From contig NC_062224.1 of the NCBI RefSeq assembly GCF_902686445.1, positions 21,059,123-21,123,122 of the forward strand: a stretch of 64,000 nucleotides of DNA. The letters are read 5' to 3'. Below the pieces are notes generated by a model. The model was not told the DNA's origin and ran no database searches. It saw only the letters and a list, made by a program, of their open reading frames with translations. Positions within the stretch are counted from its first letter, which is position 1, and the number at the start of each line of letters is the position of its first letter. This DNA comes from Sciurus carolinensis (taxonomy: Eukaryota > Chordata > Mammalia > Rodentia > Sciuridae). The translations under genes were made by a program, and so were the position numbers. This document shows positions 21,970 to 33,060 of the stretch, one piece after another.

Positions 21970-22205
21970 TACAGCTACCATTTATTGGGTTCCTTCTGTG
22001 CATTAGACACTGTGCTATGGGCTTATATAAATTCTTTCTTTTCACCCTCATGACACACAGTGAAGTAGGTATTATTATCCCCATGTTGCAGTTGATAGCA
22101 CTGCGACTAAGAAAAGATTAAATTTTGGCTAAGGTGGCTTGAAACCTAAATGTAAAATGCTTGACTCAAACCCAGTGCTGGTTCAGAGTAAATGCTCTTT
22201 ACTAG
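21970..22205 (-). mobile_element. MIR SINE, antisense
   Basis: 'ctaccatttattgggttcct', 'cattagacactgtgctatgg', 'gtattattatccccatgttgc' and 'actcaaacccagtgctgg' give the antisense MIR nearly complete. Confidence 0.75.
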
Positions 22206-22685
22206 ATGTTCTAATCTTCCCAGGGGTTTTTATATACAGAAGCTGCCCATCTCACTAATGGCATCTGGATTCATTGGAATAGAATAGCACCAATGAAACT
22301 GAGGGAACTGTTATTAATTTCCTTCTCACATTTTTTATTTAGTCTCAAATTCTCCAACAATACCACTGTTTGCTATGCCAGATTCAGACTGTCCCCTGCC
22401 TCTCCTTCTGCTGCTATGTGCTCTGCTTTTATGATCCGATTTGCTCTGAAATGTCACAATCATTCTATGATTGACATTTCATTTCAATACATATGGAGTG
22501 CCCAGTCCTAAATGTACAAAGCTAGTTTTATTTCAGCTTCTATGATAAGAAAGAATATGCAGGGAGGGAAAAAATATGTACAAATCTCTCAACAGCCTTT
22601 ACGAATCCACTAGGGAAATGAATATAATTCAGGCCAATAGCTAATCATTTGGTCTATTCAATTATCTGCAATAAAAATACTCACT
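22206..22685. other. Unassigned, non-repetitive looking
   Basis: No repeat recognised and a balanced composition. It includes 'gaaatgtcacaatcattcta' and 'gattgacatttcatttcaa'. The 72-codon ORF has no similarity I know. It could be conserved noncoding DNA, but I cannot test that. Confidence 0.3.
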
Positions 22686-22689
22686 TCAC

Positions 22690-23224
22690 TAGTTATAAAA
22701 TATGCAAGTTAAAAACAGGCACCATCTCTTCCTATCTATCCCATTTTATCCATTTGAAAAGGTATGTTTACATGCATGCAAACACATGCATGTATATACA
22801 TGCATAGTGCTCATAAAATTACATTGGAACTGAGATTCTCATCCACTAAGGATGGAGTTTTAAATTGCAAACACCTTTCTCAAGGCAACTGGGCAATATA
22901 CTCAGAAGTGCTCCTACCACATGGCCCCTAGATTATTCTTCTAGAAATCTATCCTAAGAAATGAAACTAAGAATACAATATGTATCTTTGCTTTATAACA
23001 GTAAAATGACTGAAATGTTGAATAATGGGAGACCAGTTATATTAACTATGTTACAATCACTTTAACAGTCATATCTGAATTATTGTTAATAATTATTTTG
23101 TTATTAAAAATTATGTCTAAGAACTATCTAAAGACATAGGAAATGACCTCCATATAATGCTAAGGGAAAAAAATCAGGATACAAAATTGTATGTAGGACA
23201 TGATTCTGGTCTTGTAAAAGAAAT

Positions 23225-23270
<46 letters not shown>

Positions 23271-23340
23271 CAGATGACAGATGAAGGCATGTCTAGATGT
23301 AGATATACAGATGTATAGAGATACAGATATTTGGTAAAGT
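22690..23340 (+). mobile_element. Old L1 (L1ME-type) 3' end
   Basis: 'ggcaactgggcaatatactc', 'ctagaaatctatcctaagaa', 'atgttgaataatgggagacc', 'gacataggaaatgacctcca' and 'acaaaattgtatgtaggaca' are the ordered landmarks of an L1ME 3' end. The tail merges into a GATA microsatellite. Confidence 0.7.
23224..23275 (+). repeat. (GATA)n microsatellite
   Basis: About 12 near-perfect GATA/ATAG units, then a 'gacagatgacagatga' degenerate extension. It lies at the position of the L1ME 3' tail. Confidence 0.9.
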
Positions 23341-26300
23341 GTTTATATTTTCCTTTTCACAAAATGCAATATGGAAGAAAAGACACCAAAATTTAATAGC
23401 ACTCTCATTTGGTGGGTTTTAACTTAATTCTTTATATTTTACCTGAAATTTTGTAGTCATACTTACCACTTCTACAGGTAGAAAAAAATAATAATAATAG
23501 TTTTTTGTTTTTTTTTTTAAATACAAAGCAAATTATTGAGGTTGTCCATACCAGTTCATTGCCAGACTTTCCTACCTCACCTCATTCCCCATAAAGGGGC
23601 TGATGGGGGCTTGGAAGAACCACCCCAACTAGAAGTGCCACCACTGTCCTGTGAAATGGAAAGACTTTTCCACCTGGGCTCAGTGACAGAATTTTGCCCT
23701 AGAATCTAGAAAAGGAAGACCATTGGTGACTTACATAAATTGTTAAGACCTAGTGTAAACTGTCTTGAATAAAGCCATTACCCCTTCAAAGGAGAAGGAA
23801 GGCTGTGTCCTGCCCTGAAATCCCCATTTCTAGCACTTGCCTTTGTGTAAGCACAGTATGACTAGATTATCAGGAGAAAAAAAATTTAGGAAAAGACCCT
23901 ACTAACAAGAAGTCAGTCATGTGAAAAAAATCAGAGAAAGGGACGTCAAGGAAGCTTGTGGGAGGGATACAACAACACACCCCATGACTGATAGAAAAGA
24001 GGCCCCAATGTATCAACTGGACTCTCCACCATCATGGGGAGTAACTCATATCCTGTGACGTTGCTTTCTGTCCTTGATTGTCTCAAATACATGAAAATAT
24101 TATCAATCAGTCTTTCAAAAAAATACCAACTAATGAGCCACATTTCCTTTTCCTTCGTTTGTCTGTTAGCAATGTCAATGTAAACCTTCTGAAGTAGAAG
24201 CCAGCAAATTTCTTAAAACATTTTTTAATGAGCAGCCCTTTCCACTTTCCTGTTCCCATTATTTTCTGTGTTTCATAGAAGAAAAATAAAAGAATTTATC
24301 AAAATCCCTTTCCAATTGATTATATTTCAGTTAGGGTTTCTTTCTTTCTTTCTTTTTTTAAGTCACCTTTCCCAATTGAAGCTATTTCCTTAGCAAACTA
24401 AAAATAGGTGTTTTGTCAATATTAGTAGGAACTGAGATTAAAAAAATATGCTCAATCCATTTTGATAATCTATTCATAGGCATAAAGAAATATTGAAAGA
24501 GGTTCATCATTGTCATGAGAAAATCAGAAAAGCGATCATTTTCAAAGGCAATATTTATTAAATGCTTCCATGCATTTAATCATTCCTCCAGCATTCATAT
24601 GAGCCAGTTTCAATTTAGTCAGTTGGAGAATTTGTGAAGCACCACAGGCAGAGCCTAAAAGATACAGAAAGGGAATGCAATAAAGGAGTTAGGCCGGTCC
24701 ATGGAAAATGTGTAAGAGGAGATAGTGGAAAATTCCTTGGTCCTGAAATTCCGGGGCACACAAAGGGAGGATCCAGATGCAAAATAAGGAAGGTTACATA
24801 AGTATGGCAAAGAAAGAATTTCAGGACCCATACCCCAAAAACTAGGTCTAGGGAGTGAGCCTTTGCAGAATAGCAGAATGCATGCCTTAATTGGTAAGGT
24901 AAATTGTTTCCAGATACTAACGGATCTTTGTAAAGTGTAGATAATTCCTAGGTCCCCTTTTGGGAGACCCTCACCTTCAGCAGGCTGCTGACACCCACAG
25001 AGGTATACAGAAGGGAACACCAGGGATGCTAGGTCTGTATCTTTAATGAGAAAAACATAATGCAGAGAGAATCTGGAGGATTTTTTATAAAGCAACAGAT
25101 TCACAGATACCAAAATAATACAAAAGCCAAATTTTGTTTAAAATATACAACTGTAGGAAATTACCCATAATCTTCCGGATCCTCACAAAGTCATTATTTC
25201 AAAAACGATTCTAAAAACATTCTAGTTCTATAGAGCAACTCCGGAAAAGTCCTTAATTAAGTGTTGGGATTTAGGTGATGACAGGATGCAGAACAAAGAA
25301 AGATCTGCAGGGTTGATCAGGTACGACCATATGGAGGGTGATATGGAGAAAGTTATTTTCAATGTGTTTGAAACAGGGCGGCAGAAGATAAAAGACCATG
25401 TGAATGTCTGCAGCAGGCATGGACTGGAAAAACCACATGCAGCAAGTGAGGCCTTTTCACCCACAACCTGGAAAAGAGCATCTCTGGCTCAGTGTCCCCG
25501 TCCAGAGATCCTGCCTGCTCCATGTCAGATTAAGGGTTCTAGATTGTTCTGGATACTGCTGACCTTGTTTTCTAAAGCAAAGTCTACACTCCTTTAAGAA
25601 TCTAGGGTCCCTCAGAGACCCAGTTGCTCAGGAGACATAATTGCATCCTGGAGATTCCTGGGATTTATGTATTTGTTCAACGGACCTCTATCTTTAAAAT
25701 CGTATTTGGATGGGAAGGAAGTTTTGTCAGAAAGTTCAGGATCAGCAGTTAGAGAACAAAATGAATGATCTGCAATGCCCATAAAAGGACACTAAGAGGA
25801 GAGAAGCAAGCAAGAGGCAGAGAAAAAGCATTCAAATTGATAGATAAGATAATAGCATTTGGATTGAAAGCAAGCAACTAGAAATAAAAGGTAGATTTTT
25901 TTCTAGCCCTTTTTACTCATATACATTCAAAAGATATAACCAAAAATGCATGATATATTATTCTCTGTTACAATTATCAGAAAGAACCAATCCCAACATG
26001 TAAAATCTGAATAAAGAAAACATGCAGCCCTTGTGTAGAAGTGGGAAAGAGGAAAGAAAAGAAGGTTGATGATGGGCAGGACGTGGTCATCTTCCTGTTC
26101 CAGTAAAGCAGCTTTGCCACAGCCCAGAATTCAAGATAAAGACAAAAGGAGTCAAATTCCAATAGAACAACATCTAGTGAGCTCACCAAGCCTGAGGGTC
26201 AGAGTTATGGGAAATGGAAATATGAGTAAAATGTGGCTCCTCCTTCCTAGACTTCTCAACAATCTGTGGCAACCAGATTAGAATAAGATACAAGTAAATC

Positions 26301-26385
26301 CAGTTTTTAGGGTTGTGATAAGTCCATATTAAGAGGCCAAACCATTTATTCAGAAGAAGAAGAAGAATCTGTTCAAACGTAAATC
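23341..26385. other. Unassigned region, no gene seen
   Basis: About 3 kb with a T run near 23510, a short TTTC repeat near 24340 and an AGA repeat near 26355. ORFs of up to 152 codons on the minus strand (24655-25113) match no protein known to me. No repeat family could be named. Confidence 0.4.
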
Positions 26386-26389
26386 AGGG

Positions 26390-26525
26390 GTCAGCAGCTC
26401 TCAGTCATGGCCAGTCTGCAAGTAGACATCACTTGGGGATCCTCATTAAAACCATGAAATCACAACCCCATTTTGCCCCCTAGGAACCCACAGTCCAGTA
26501 TTTCAGATCTCTGAAGCAACATAAA
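26390..26525 (+). mobile_element. MER5-like hAT-Charlie fragment
   Basis: 'gacatcacttggggatcctc' followed by 'ttgccccctaggaaccc' and 'gtatttcagatctctg' resembles the MER5A body. Termini are not preserved. Confidence 0.4.
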
Positions 26526-26529
26526 AAGG

Positions 26530-26770
26530 CTGAGAGTCAAGGCTCTGCAATATAGACTCCCTGGAACCAAATTGTGGCTCCACCGTCTACCGTGGGGATC
26601 TTGGGCAATTTTCTTAACCTCTCTGTGCCTTAATTAACTTATCTGTACCATAGATGCCTTCTTCACTATATGATTGAGAGAATTAATTGAGTCAATACTT
26701 GCAAAGCACTTACAAGAGGGCCTGACACGGTAATCTCTGAATAAATATTAGCTACTTTTATTCTAAATGC
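26530..26770 (+). mobile_element. MIR SINE
   Basis: 'ggctctgcaatatagactcc', 'cttgggcaattttcttaacc', 'tctctgtgccttaattaact', 'gagaattaattgagtcaata' and 'gggcctgacacggtaatctc' show an almost complete MIR in sense. Confidence 0.8.
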
Positions 26771-26774
26771 CCTT

Positions 26775-27935
26775 AATTAGGAAATCCACATTATTCCTTA
26801 TCAACCAATGCTTTAACAGGAATGAACAAGAAGATATATGGGGTTTAGAAGGTTAGAGGTGGAGGGATGTGAAGTGAGATATTAAAAGAGCAGCAAAAAA
26901 TAAACAAAGTTTTTCAAAGCTACTGGGTACCTGGCACAATGGCAAATCAGGGATGTGACTAAGAGAACTCTCTCTCGGGGTCCTGCAAACGTAGACCTGC
27001 CTCTTTGTCTCACTCTAATTCTGGCTCAGTTTCTGGTTTTCTAGAAGGGCTGTTCTTTAGGTTTACCTGACATCCTGTTTGATGGAACAGGAAAGGACAT
27101 GAACAAAGACACGAGAAAGATCCAGTCTATGTCAAGTAAGAACTGGGTCAGGACCACTGTCTTCCTCCAAGCCCCCTTGGAGCCACCCATCTAAGAATGA
27201 GTCTGAGGTGCTGGGGTTGGGAGGGACTGCTACGTGGGCCACTGGGAGAGGATTGGCTACAGGATTGCTGAATCTCTCAGAAAGGCTGCAGCTGACCTCA
27301 TTCAATCCTATAGCAGCATTTCCTCCAGTTGATGCTCAGGACAGCTGGAAAGCTCATATCCTGAAAGGACTGCTTGCCTGGTAGCTATCTGAAATGTCTA
27401 GGCACCCCCTAGTGGTGAAGTGTTGTGCTACATCTCTAGAGGGGGCTCCCCACCACCTGGAACACAAGATCCTGAACTGAAATGTGCCTTCTTCCCTCCC
27501 CAGTGTAAATGGGCTTGCCAAATGCAGTACCACAAGCCGCACTGTCTCAGTGCAAGGCTCACAGAGCAGAGACCAAACTTAGTTTTCTGCTTGTTTTTGT
27601 AAGTTGACTTTCTATTCTTTATCAAACATTCTCCTTAAGCAATTTCTATGTCAGGATAATAGGTACAACCTCTGTGGATGCTGAGCTTTTAGTTTCTTGC
27701 TTATTAGGAAACAAACTGGAACTCCATGAAGATGAAAAGAGGCTTCCTTTGCCTGTGTACTGGTCTGTGTGTAAGGAAGGGGACTGGAAATAAGCCTCAG
27801 GGTTAGTTCTGACCAATAAGGCTGACAAGGTACAGAATTTCCCTGTGGATTGATTCATTGGCCCTTGGTTACCAGGCTGAGATTGGTTTGTAGATTTTAC
27901 TCACATTTATGCTGCATAATAATTCAAATACATTG
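26775..27935. other. Unassigned, no gene seen; CTCF-like motif inside
   Basis: No repeat recognised. The segment holds the CTCF-like motif at 27403-27416. ORFs of 60-70 codons near 27.4-27.8 kb are unremarkable. Confidence 0.4.
27402..27415 (-). promoter_or_regulatory. CTCF-like motif
   Basis: Read on the minus strand this is 'ccactagggggtgc', one base from the CTCF core CCAC(C/T)AGGGGGCGC. A second, weaker G-rich candidate ('ctctagagggggctcc') starts about 20 bp to the right on the plus strand. Inferred from motif only. Confidence 0.4.
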
Positions 27936-28160
27936 GTCACTTGAATAGCATGTGTTCTGGTGCAAAACTACCTAGATTCAAATCTCATCTTTATCTCTTA
28001 CAAACTGCGTGACTGTGGGAAAATTACTTAATCTTGGTTTTCTAATCTTTAATTAGGCATAGGAATAGTAATAGTTTTACACAGAGGATCAATGAGGTAA
28101 GTATGTAAATCCCTTAGGCTAGAACCCAACATAAGTACTGCATTAGTTATTATGTTGGTT
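27936..28160 (+). mobile_element. MIR SINE
   Basis: 'gaatagcatgtgttctggtg', 'tagattcaaatctcatcttt', 'actgtgggaaaattacttaa' and 'gatcaatgaggtaagtatgt' follow MIR in sense. Confidence 0.75.
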
Positions 28161-28194
28161 AATGTAAAAGTTGTTGTCATTATGTACCACACAT

Positions 28195-28370
28195 ATTAAT
28201 TATCTGCTTATTCCTAATGCATTATTGTATGCAGCACCTCTTTTATCTCCTCTACAATCCTATTAATATCCCTATTTCATAGGTGAAGAAACTAAGATGT
28301 CAGCATCTTGCCAAAAGTCACACGGTATCTGTGCCAAATCAGGGTTGAGCACGAGGGCCTTTGTATCTAC
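28195..28370 (-). mobile_element. MIR SINE, antisense
   Basis: 'ctcctctacaatcctattaa', 'atttcataggtgaagaaact' and 'aaaagtcacacggtatctgt' are antisense MIR. With the sense copy just before it, this makes a head-to-head MIR pair. Confidence 0.7.
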
Positions 28371-28489
28371 AGTCAGGAGTGTTCAGAGATCCATAAGGTA
28401 AACTGGTCGTCTAAGGAGGAATTTGTGAGAAAGTGTCGTCAGCGCTCAGACACAGTGGCGAATAGAGTACTGTCTGCTGAGTGATAATG

Positions 28490-28746
28490 GGAGATGACTG
28501 GGGAAGGTGTCAGGAAGTCCTTCACTGAGGAGGAAAGGCTTGAGCTGGGTCATAAAAGATGGGCAAGAGGGACAGGGCCATGTGAATTTAAAGGACATCT
28601 TAAAAGAAGACCAATGCGTGCGAGGCTGCAAGGCATGTTCTGCAGCCATGGCGCGTGTGGATTGTGGTGAAGAACAGGGTGAGATGGGACCTGGAGAGGA
28701 GAAGAGAAATCAGACAAATGGGTCCCAGGCAATAGAGAACCATCAC
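28490..28746 (-). mobile_element. L2-type LINE fragment, antisense
   Basis: 'aggaagtccttcactgaggaggaaaggct' with 'gagctgggtcataaaagatg' matches the antisense L2-type pattern 'ctctgaggaggtgacatttgagctgagacc'. Confidence 0.45.
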
Positions 28747-28753
28747 AGGGTCT

Positions 28754-28851
28754 TTTCTGGGTGTATGTGTGAGTGGTCCTGGGGATCGAACCCAGGACCT
28801 TGCCATGCTAGGCAAACGATCTACCACTGAGCTATGTCCCCAGCCCCTCAA
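28754..28851 (-). mobile_element. ID SINE, antisense
   Basis: 'gggatcgaacccaggacctt' and 'ctaccactgagctatgtccccagccc' are the reverse complement of the B and A boxes. A 7 bp match 'agggtct' at 28747-28753 and 28852-28858 may be the target duplication. Confidence 0.85.
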
Positions 28852-28861
28852 AGGGTCTGAA

Positions 28862-29222
28862 ATTGGGAAATGACAAGAGAGACCAAAAAAATCCATTGTT
28901 CTACCCTCTTTTATACCAATTGACAAAAATCTCACTATGGACTAGTAGTTTTGAATTCCTTTTTAGAATACACTGGCCCTAAGATTTAGAAGAAGGTGAA
29001 CATCTCTGCTCCACTGGCCATTTTTCTTGTTGGTCCTTACCGATTATAGCCTGGTTGGAGATAAAAGTGGAAACAAAATAGAAATAACAACCAAATTACT
29101 ACTTCCCTTCTACATCACCCTGAATGAAAGTTACAGAATTCAATTTTCTCTTAAAATTACTACTGATTCTAAGCTAATGGCTCCTGGTCTCTGTCATGTT
29201 CTCTGCTCAACATTATTGCATC
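28862..29222. other. Unassigned, no gene seen
   Basis: No repeat or gene evidence apart from short AT-rich runs. Confidence 0.4.
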
Positions 29223-29227
29223 TGCTA

Positions 29228-29675
29228 TGATTTGGATATGGTTTGAATGTACCTCCCAATGGTTCATGTGTTGGAATCTTGGTCCCTGACATGGGAGTGA
29301 GGGGTATGACCTTTAAGAGATGAGACCCAGTGGAAAATTGATAGGTCATTAGGGATATAATCCTTGGAAGAAATAAATATAGTTCTTGAAGGGTCCTAGT
29401 TTGTTCCTGCAAGAGCAAGTTGTTATAAAAAGAAAAATAGTAAGTCTGGTCTATGAATCCCTCTTACTCCCTATCTTGCCATGTGACAGCTCTCTCCTCT
29501 CATCATGATGCCATCTGCTATACTATGATGTAGTCAGAAGTCCTTAATTGAGGCTGAATGTGGGGCTCCCTAATCTTGGGCTTTCAATCTCTAAAACTGT
29601 GAACTGACTCAACCTTCTTCAATACATTTTCCACTTTCAGGTATTTTGTTACAGTAACATAAAATGAACTAAAAC
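29228..29675 (+). mobile_element. MaLR LTR, near complete, sense
   Basis: Starts 'tgatttggatatggtttgaatg' and runs through 'ggttcatgtgttggaatctt', 'gccatgtgacagctctctcc' and 'ggtattttgttacagtaaca', ending 'gaactaaaaca'. That is TG...CA, as expected of an ERVL-MaLR LTR. I could not find a matching 5 bp duplication. Confidence 0.75.
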
Positions 29676-30298
29676 AGCAACTTAATCCAATCACTGTTAA
29701 AATTGGAAAGAATAGTTCTAAGATTAAGGAATCTGCCCTTAATGAGTTTATAAGCTGATCAACTAAAGTCAAAACTGGGATTAGTAAAGATTGGGACATC
29801 CATAGCACTTCACTGAAATTATCAAACCATTATCATAAGGAAGAGAATTTTTCCCTTAGTAATCTTCAAAAGAGACCTAAACAGCAGTTAGAAGGCTTTC
29901 CTCAACTGAGCACTGTGGTCATCAGCAAAATAATGGAGGTACAAATGATGGAGGCACTTAAAAGGTTCCAAACTGAACTCCTCATGCCACATCAAATGAT
30001 AAAGTCTTATAAATAGCCAGGAGAGACAACAGGTAGTATCATTATCTCTCTCCACAAGTGAAGATCCACAGCAAGATAAATATAAATTTTAAATATAAAT
30101 ATGAAGAAAATTATGGTCAAAATAGGCAACACCACTAAAGGGCCCTTTCCTTGACCTGATTCATTGCATATGACTGACAGCAAAGGTAACCCTAAGAGTG
30201 AAGAAAGCACCACATGGGAACCCCTGGGAATCCTGGATCAGCTGGACTCCAGGAGAGTTGGTGACAATGAGTTCGATCTCATTTCTGATATCCTATGA
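29676..30298. other. Unassigned, no gene seen
   Basis: AT-rich and unnamed. It may hold old degraded DNA-transposon sequence, but nothing definite. Confidence 0.35.
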
Positions 30299-30299
30299 T

Positions 30300-30425
30300 A
30301 ACTCTCAATGTTAGAATTATGCAGAGAGCTTTTTAAAACTTCCCTGTCTACCAACTCAGGCCAATTAAATCAGAATATCTGTAGAAAGGACCTGAGTTTC
30401 AGTATTTTAGAAGAAATCATTGTTA
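30300..30425 (+). mobile_element. MER5A-like fragment
   Basis: 'gagagctttttaaaacttcc', 'aggccaattaaatcagaata' and 'ggacctgagtttcagtattt' follow the MER5A body order (compare '...ttaaaaa...ctgaatcagaat...'). Confidence 0.45.
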
Positions 30426-30524
30426 CAAAACATACCTATAGAAACTGAAGGCAAATATGTGGTAGGCCATCCAACAGTGAACCACAGTACCATTCCCTTC
30501 AGAACAGGAGTGACATGGGAAGAA

Positions 30525-30740
30525 CAAGTAGTAAGACCACAGGCATTCAAGCCTGCTCTTTAAATTCAAGTCACTGATCTTCACTTATCAGTTGCATGAA
30601 AAAGTTATTTAACCTCATTGTGTTGTGGCTCTTCATTTGTAAAATGAGGATAATGTGACCCATTTAGGAGACTGCGGTAGGAAATAAATGCAGGTGTTAC
30701 ACTGCACACATAGTGTAGGTAGTGCACTAAAACTAGCTGT
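30525..30740 (+). mobile_element. MIR SINE
   Basis: 'cattcaagcctgctctttaa', 'gttatttaacctcattgtgt' and 'catttgtaaaatgaggataa' are MIR core landmarks in sense. Confidence 0.7.
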
Positions 30741-30748
30741 GATCATAT

Positions 30749-31424
30749 TGTTACAGAACTGGGGCCTTCCAAGAAACTGAGGCAGCTTGAAGACCCCCTT
30801 TCAAACTCCAATTCTTACAATCAAGTGAGAAAGATTTCAGATATGTCACTCAGAGTAACAGGAATGAGTTTATTGAAGGAATAGGAAAATGGAAAGAGAT
30901 CACTCTCAAGGTGGGAAGGTTCTTTCAGAGAGAAAGGGGGACAATTTGCCTCTCCAGAACGCCAGTTTTATTGGGGATCCCAAAGAAATTTCCAGTCCCA
31001 CCCAGGTCCACCTCTTGACTTCAGACTGCAGCAGGGTGACATCAGACTTTCAAGTACCCACTGCGATGGCAACCCTAGGTCACCTTGGCCCATTCTGACC
31101 ATTTCTAATTGGATTCTAAACCTTACATTCTTATAAATTTTATTTTTAGAAGGAATTATCCTTATCTCCCTGAGTCTCAGGATCTGATCACCAAAATCTC
31201 CTGGGTTCCTCCCATCAACATTATCTCTGGCCTGCATTTCTCCTGCAGATATCAGGTAGTTGGTTGAGGAATGTGACATATTCTGTCTAGTTAGGTCAGG
31301 CAGGGCTGCAGGGTAAATTGCTTCTTGGAAAGAAAGCATGTGGGGATCAGTACAAGGGGCCCATTTTATAGAATTATTCTCTTCACCTTGTGTTCCACCA
31401 CCCTCATCTGTCTGTCTCCTAACA
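30749..31424 (-). mobile_element. Probable class I ERV (gammaretrovirus-like) solo LTR, antisense
   Basis: Read on the minus strand, about 676 bp begin 'tgttaggagacag' and end 'ccagttctgtaaca', so they have the TG...CA ends of an LTR. AATAAA signals lie in the 3' third (complements near 30867 and 30968). After the last signal comes a U5-like stretch. No gag, pol or env sequence lies beside it. The flanks show no clear 4-6 bp duplication, so the exact ends are uncertain. A 155-codon ORF inside is fortuitous. Confidence 0.55.
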
Positions 31425-31735
31425 CATCTGTCCAATATTCTATTGTATTCAGAAAGCAGTAAAAGGCTGAGAAGGATAAAACTCTGATTAAAATCTTAGT
31501 GAACAGTGTTGTCAGAAAGAACCGAGAAAGGAAAGGAGATACCTGAAGGCTTCACTCATGGGCTGAGAGCTGCTCTTCCCTGGCTACATCTGAGAAAGAG
31601 GTCCACATCCCTTCTCCAGCTCCAGTAGATCTAGGTGATCAGCATGGTCAGTGTTATGGCACCCCTAATCTGTCACCTAGTGAGGAAGATACTTTTTTAA
31701 ATGCATTAACTGGAAATCAGAGGGGCAAATTCTTC
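31425..31735. other. Unassigned, no gene seen
   Basis: No gene or repeat recognised. Confidence 0.35.
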
Positions 31736-31832
31736 CTGTTGCTCCAAAACTAACTGAGCAGAGGTCAACATTTCTCTGAATGTCAATTTCCCCACTACAA
31801 AACGAGAGTGACAATATTTACCTTTTACATAC
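31736..31832 (+). mobile_element. MIR fragment cut by an LTR
   Basis: 'tgaatgtcaatttccccactacaaaacgagagtgacaatattta' matches the MIR core. It ends exactly where the MaLR LTR begins. Confidence 0.55.
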
Positions 31833-32277
31833 CGTTTTCATCAGCTTTTTTTGTTGCTGTGACCAAACAGACGTGATAAGAATAATTAGAGAAGGAAAAG
31901 ATTACTTTCGGGACTCATGGTTTTAGAGGTCTCAATCCATAGACGGCTGGTTCCATTCCTCAGGGTTGGAGGTGAGCAGAACATCATGGTGGAAAAGTAT
32001 GGTGGAGGAAAGGGGCTCAGAGATTTGAACCAAAAAAGCAGAGAGAGAGTGCCACTCTTCAGGGACAAAATATATACCCCAAATGCATGCCCCCAATGAC
32101 CCACCTCCTCCAGTCATACCCTACCTGCCTACAGTCACCATTCAGTTAATCCCTATCAGGGAATTAATTCACTGATTGGGTGAAGGGTCTCATAACTCAA
32201 CCATTCACCTCTAATCCTTCCTGCAATGTCTCACACCTTGTCCCCCTTTTGGGGGACACCAAATCTACACCATAACA
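31833..32277 (-). mobile_element. MaLR solo LTR, antisense, with 5 bp target duplication
   Basis: This 445 bp LTR reads, on the minus strand, from 'tgttatgg' to a 'gatgaaaacg' end (CG instead of the usual CA). Left flank 31828-31832 and right flank 32278-32282 are both 'catac', the 5 bp duplication expected of ERVL-class integration. No internal sequence remains, so it is a solo LTR formed by LTR-LTR recombination. Confidence 0.85.
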
Positions 32278-32449
32278 CATACTTTCTGGCATTCTTGGGA
32301 AGGTAAATGATTCCAACTTAACACAATGAACTTTGGATTATCCAAGAGAAGCAAATGGAAATGTTCTAAATTAACACCAGTCAGGTTTTTAAAGACCAGA
32401 AATATATACATTTCATTTTTAAAAGATCTTTAATTAAAAAAATGTTTTT

Positions 32450-33060
32450 TCCATTGCAAGCTAGAGGTGGTCTCAGCAAGCTGACAATTGACGGAACTGC
32501 AACGACATGGATAATTTGCCTTTTCCCCTTCCCCAAAAGACAAATTTAAGTCATGTTCAATCAAGTTTCAGACTTCGTCCCTGGATTCTCCAGCTTTCCC
32601 TGTATTCGTACAGTTAGACTTCATGTCCACAATAGTCTCATGGGATGTATTGCCTATGAATTTGCATACATTAGCATTATCAAGACTAAAAAATGCTATT
32701 ATTATTATGTAAGCAGCCTCAGTTTAAACAGGCTGTCAGTCAACTGCCTCCAGGCTTGGCAGCATCTACTTTGTTGGCAGATAGAACATTCCAACCTGCT
32801 TTTTCCTGTCATGTATTTGACAAACATTATCATAAGCCAGGTGCCTTTTTGAGCTGTCACCTCGTCTGGAGCATCTGCCTTATCCATCAAGTGGAGGGCC
32901 CATTAAGAAGCAGGGACATTATTTCAGCAGTTAATTAGCCAAGCTAAATGAATACATAAATTCATTTTCAATTCGATTTTCCATTTCTTTTTCCAGCTGC
33001 TAATAGGGGCAGCAGAGTCAGTAATGTGTTATGAATGGATGATGTATGAGGTTATATCTT
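32450..33060. promoter_or_regulatory. Non-repetitive homeobox/POU-motif-rich segment, possible conserved enhancer
   Basis: No repeat is recognisable over about 600 bp. It holds a perfect octamer 'atttgcat' (32660-32667), a 'ttaattag' homeodomain core (32931-32938), E-box type 'catctg' and 'caagtgg' motifs near 32870-32895, and several TAAT/ATTA cores. The texture resembles vertebrate developmental enhancers. ORFs of 61-99 codons here look accidental. Confidence 0.3.

Noticed and set aside
23224..23275. Regular short repeats that could be taken for an array system
   Set aside because: They are a simple GATA microsatellite without spacers.
24655..25113. 152-codon minus-strand ORF
   Set aside because: No similarity recognised, no promoter, splice or poly(A) context, and composition like its surroundings.
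30968..31435. 155-codon minus-strand ORF
   Set aside because: It lies almost wholly inside the probable ERV solo LTR and crosses its end. LTRs carry no gene here and the translation resembles nothing I know.
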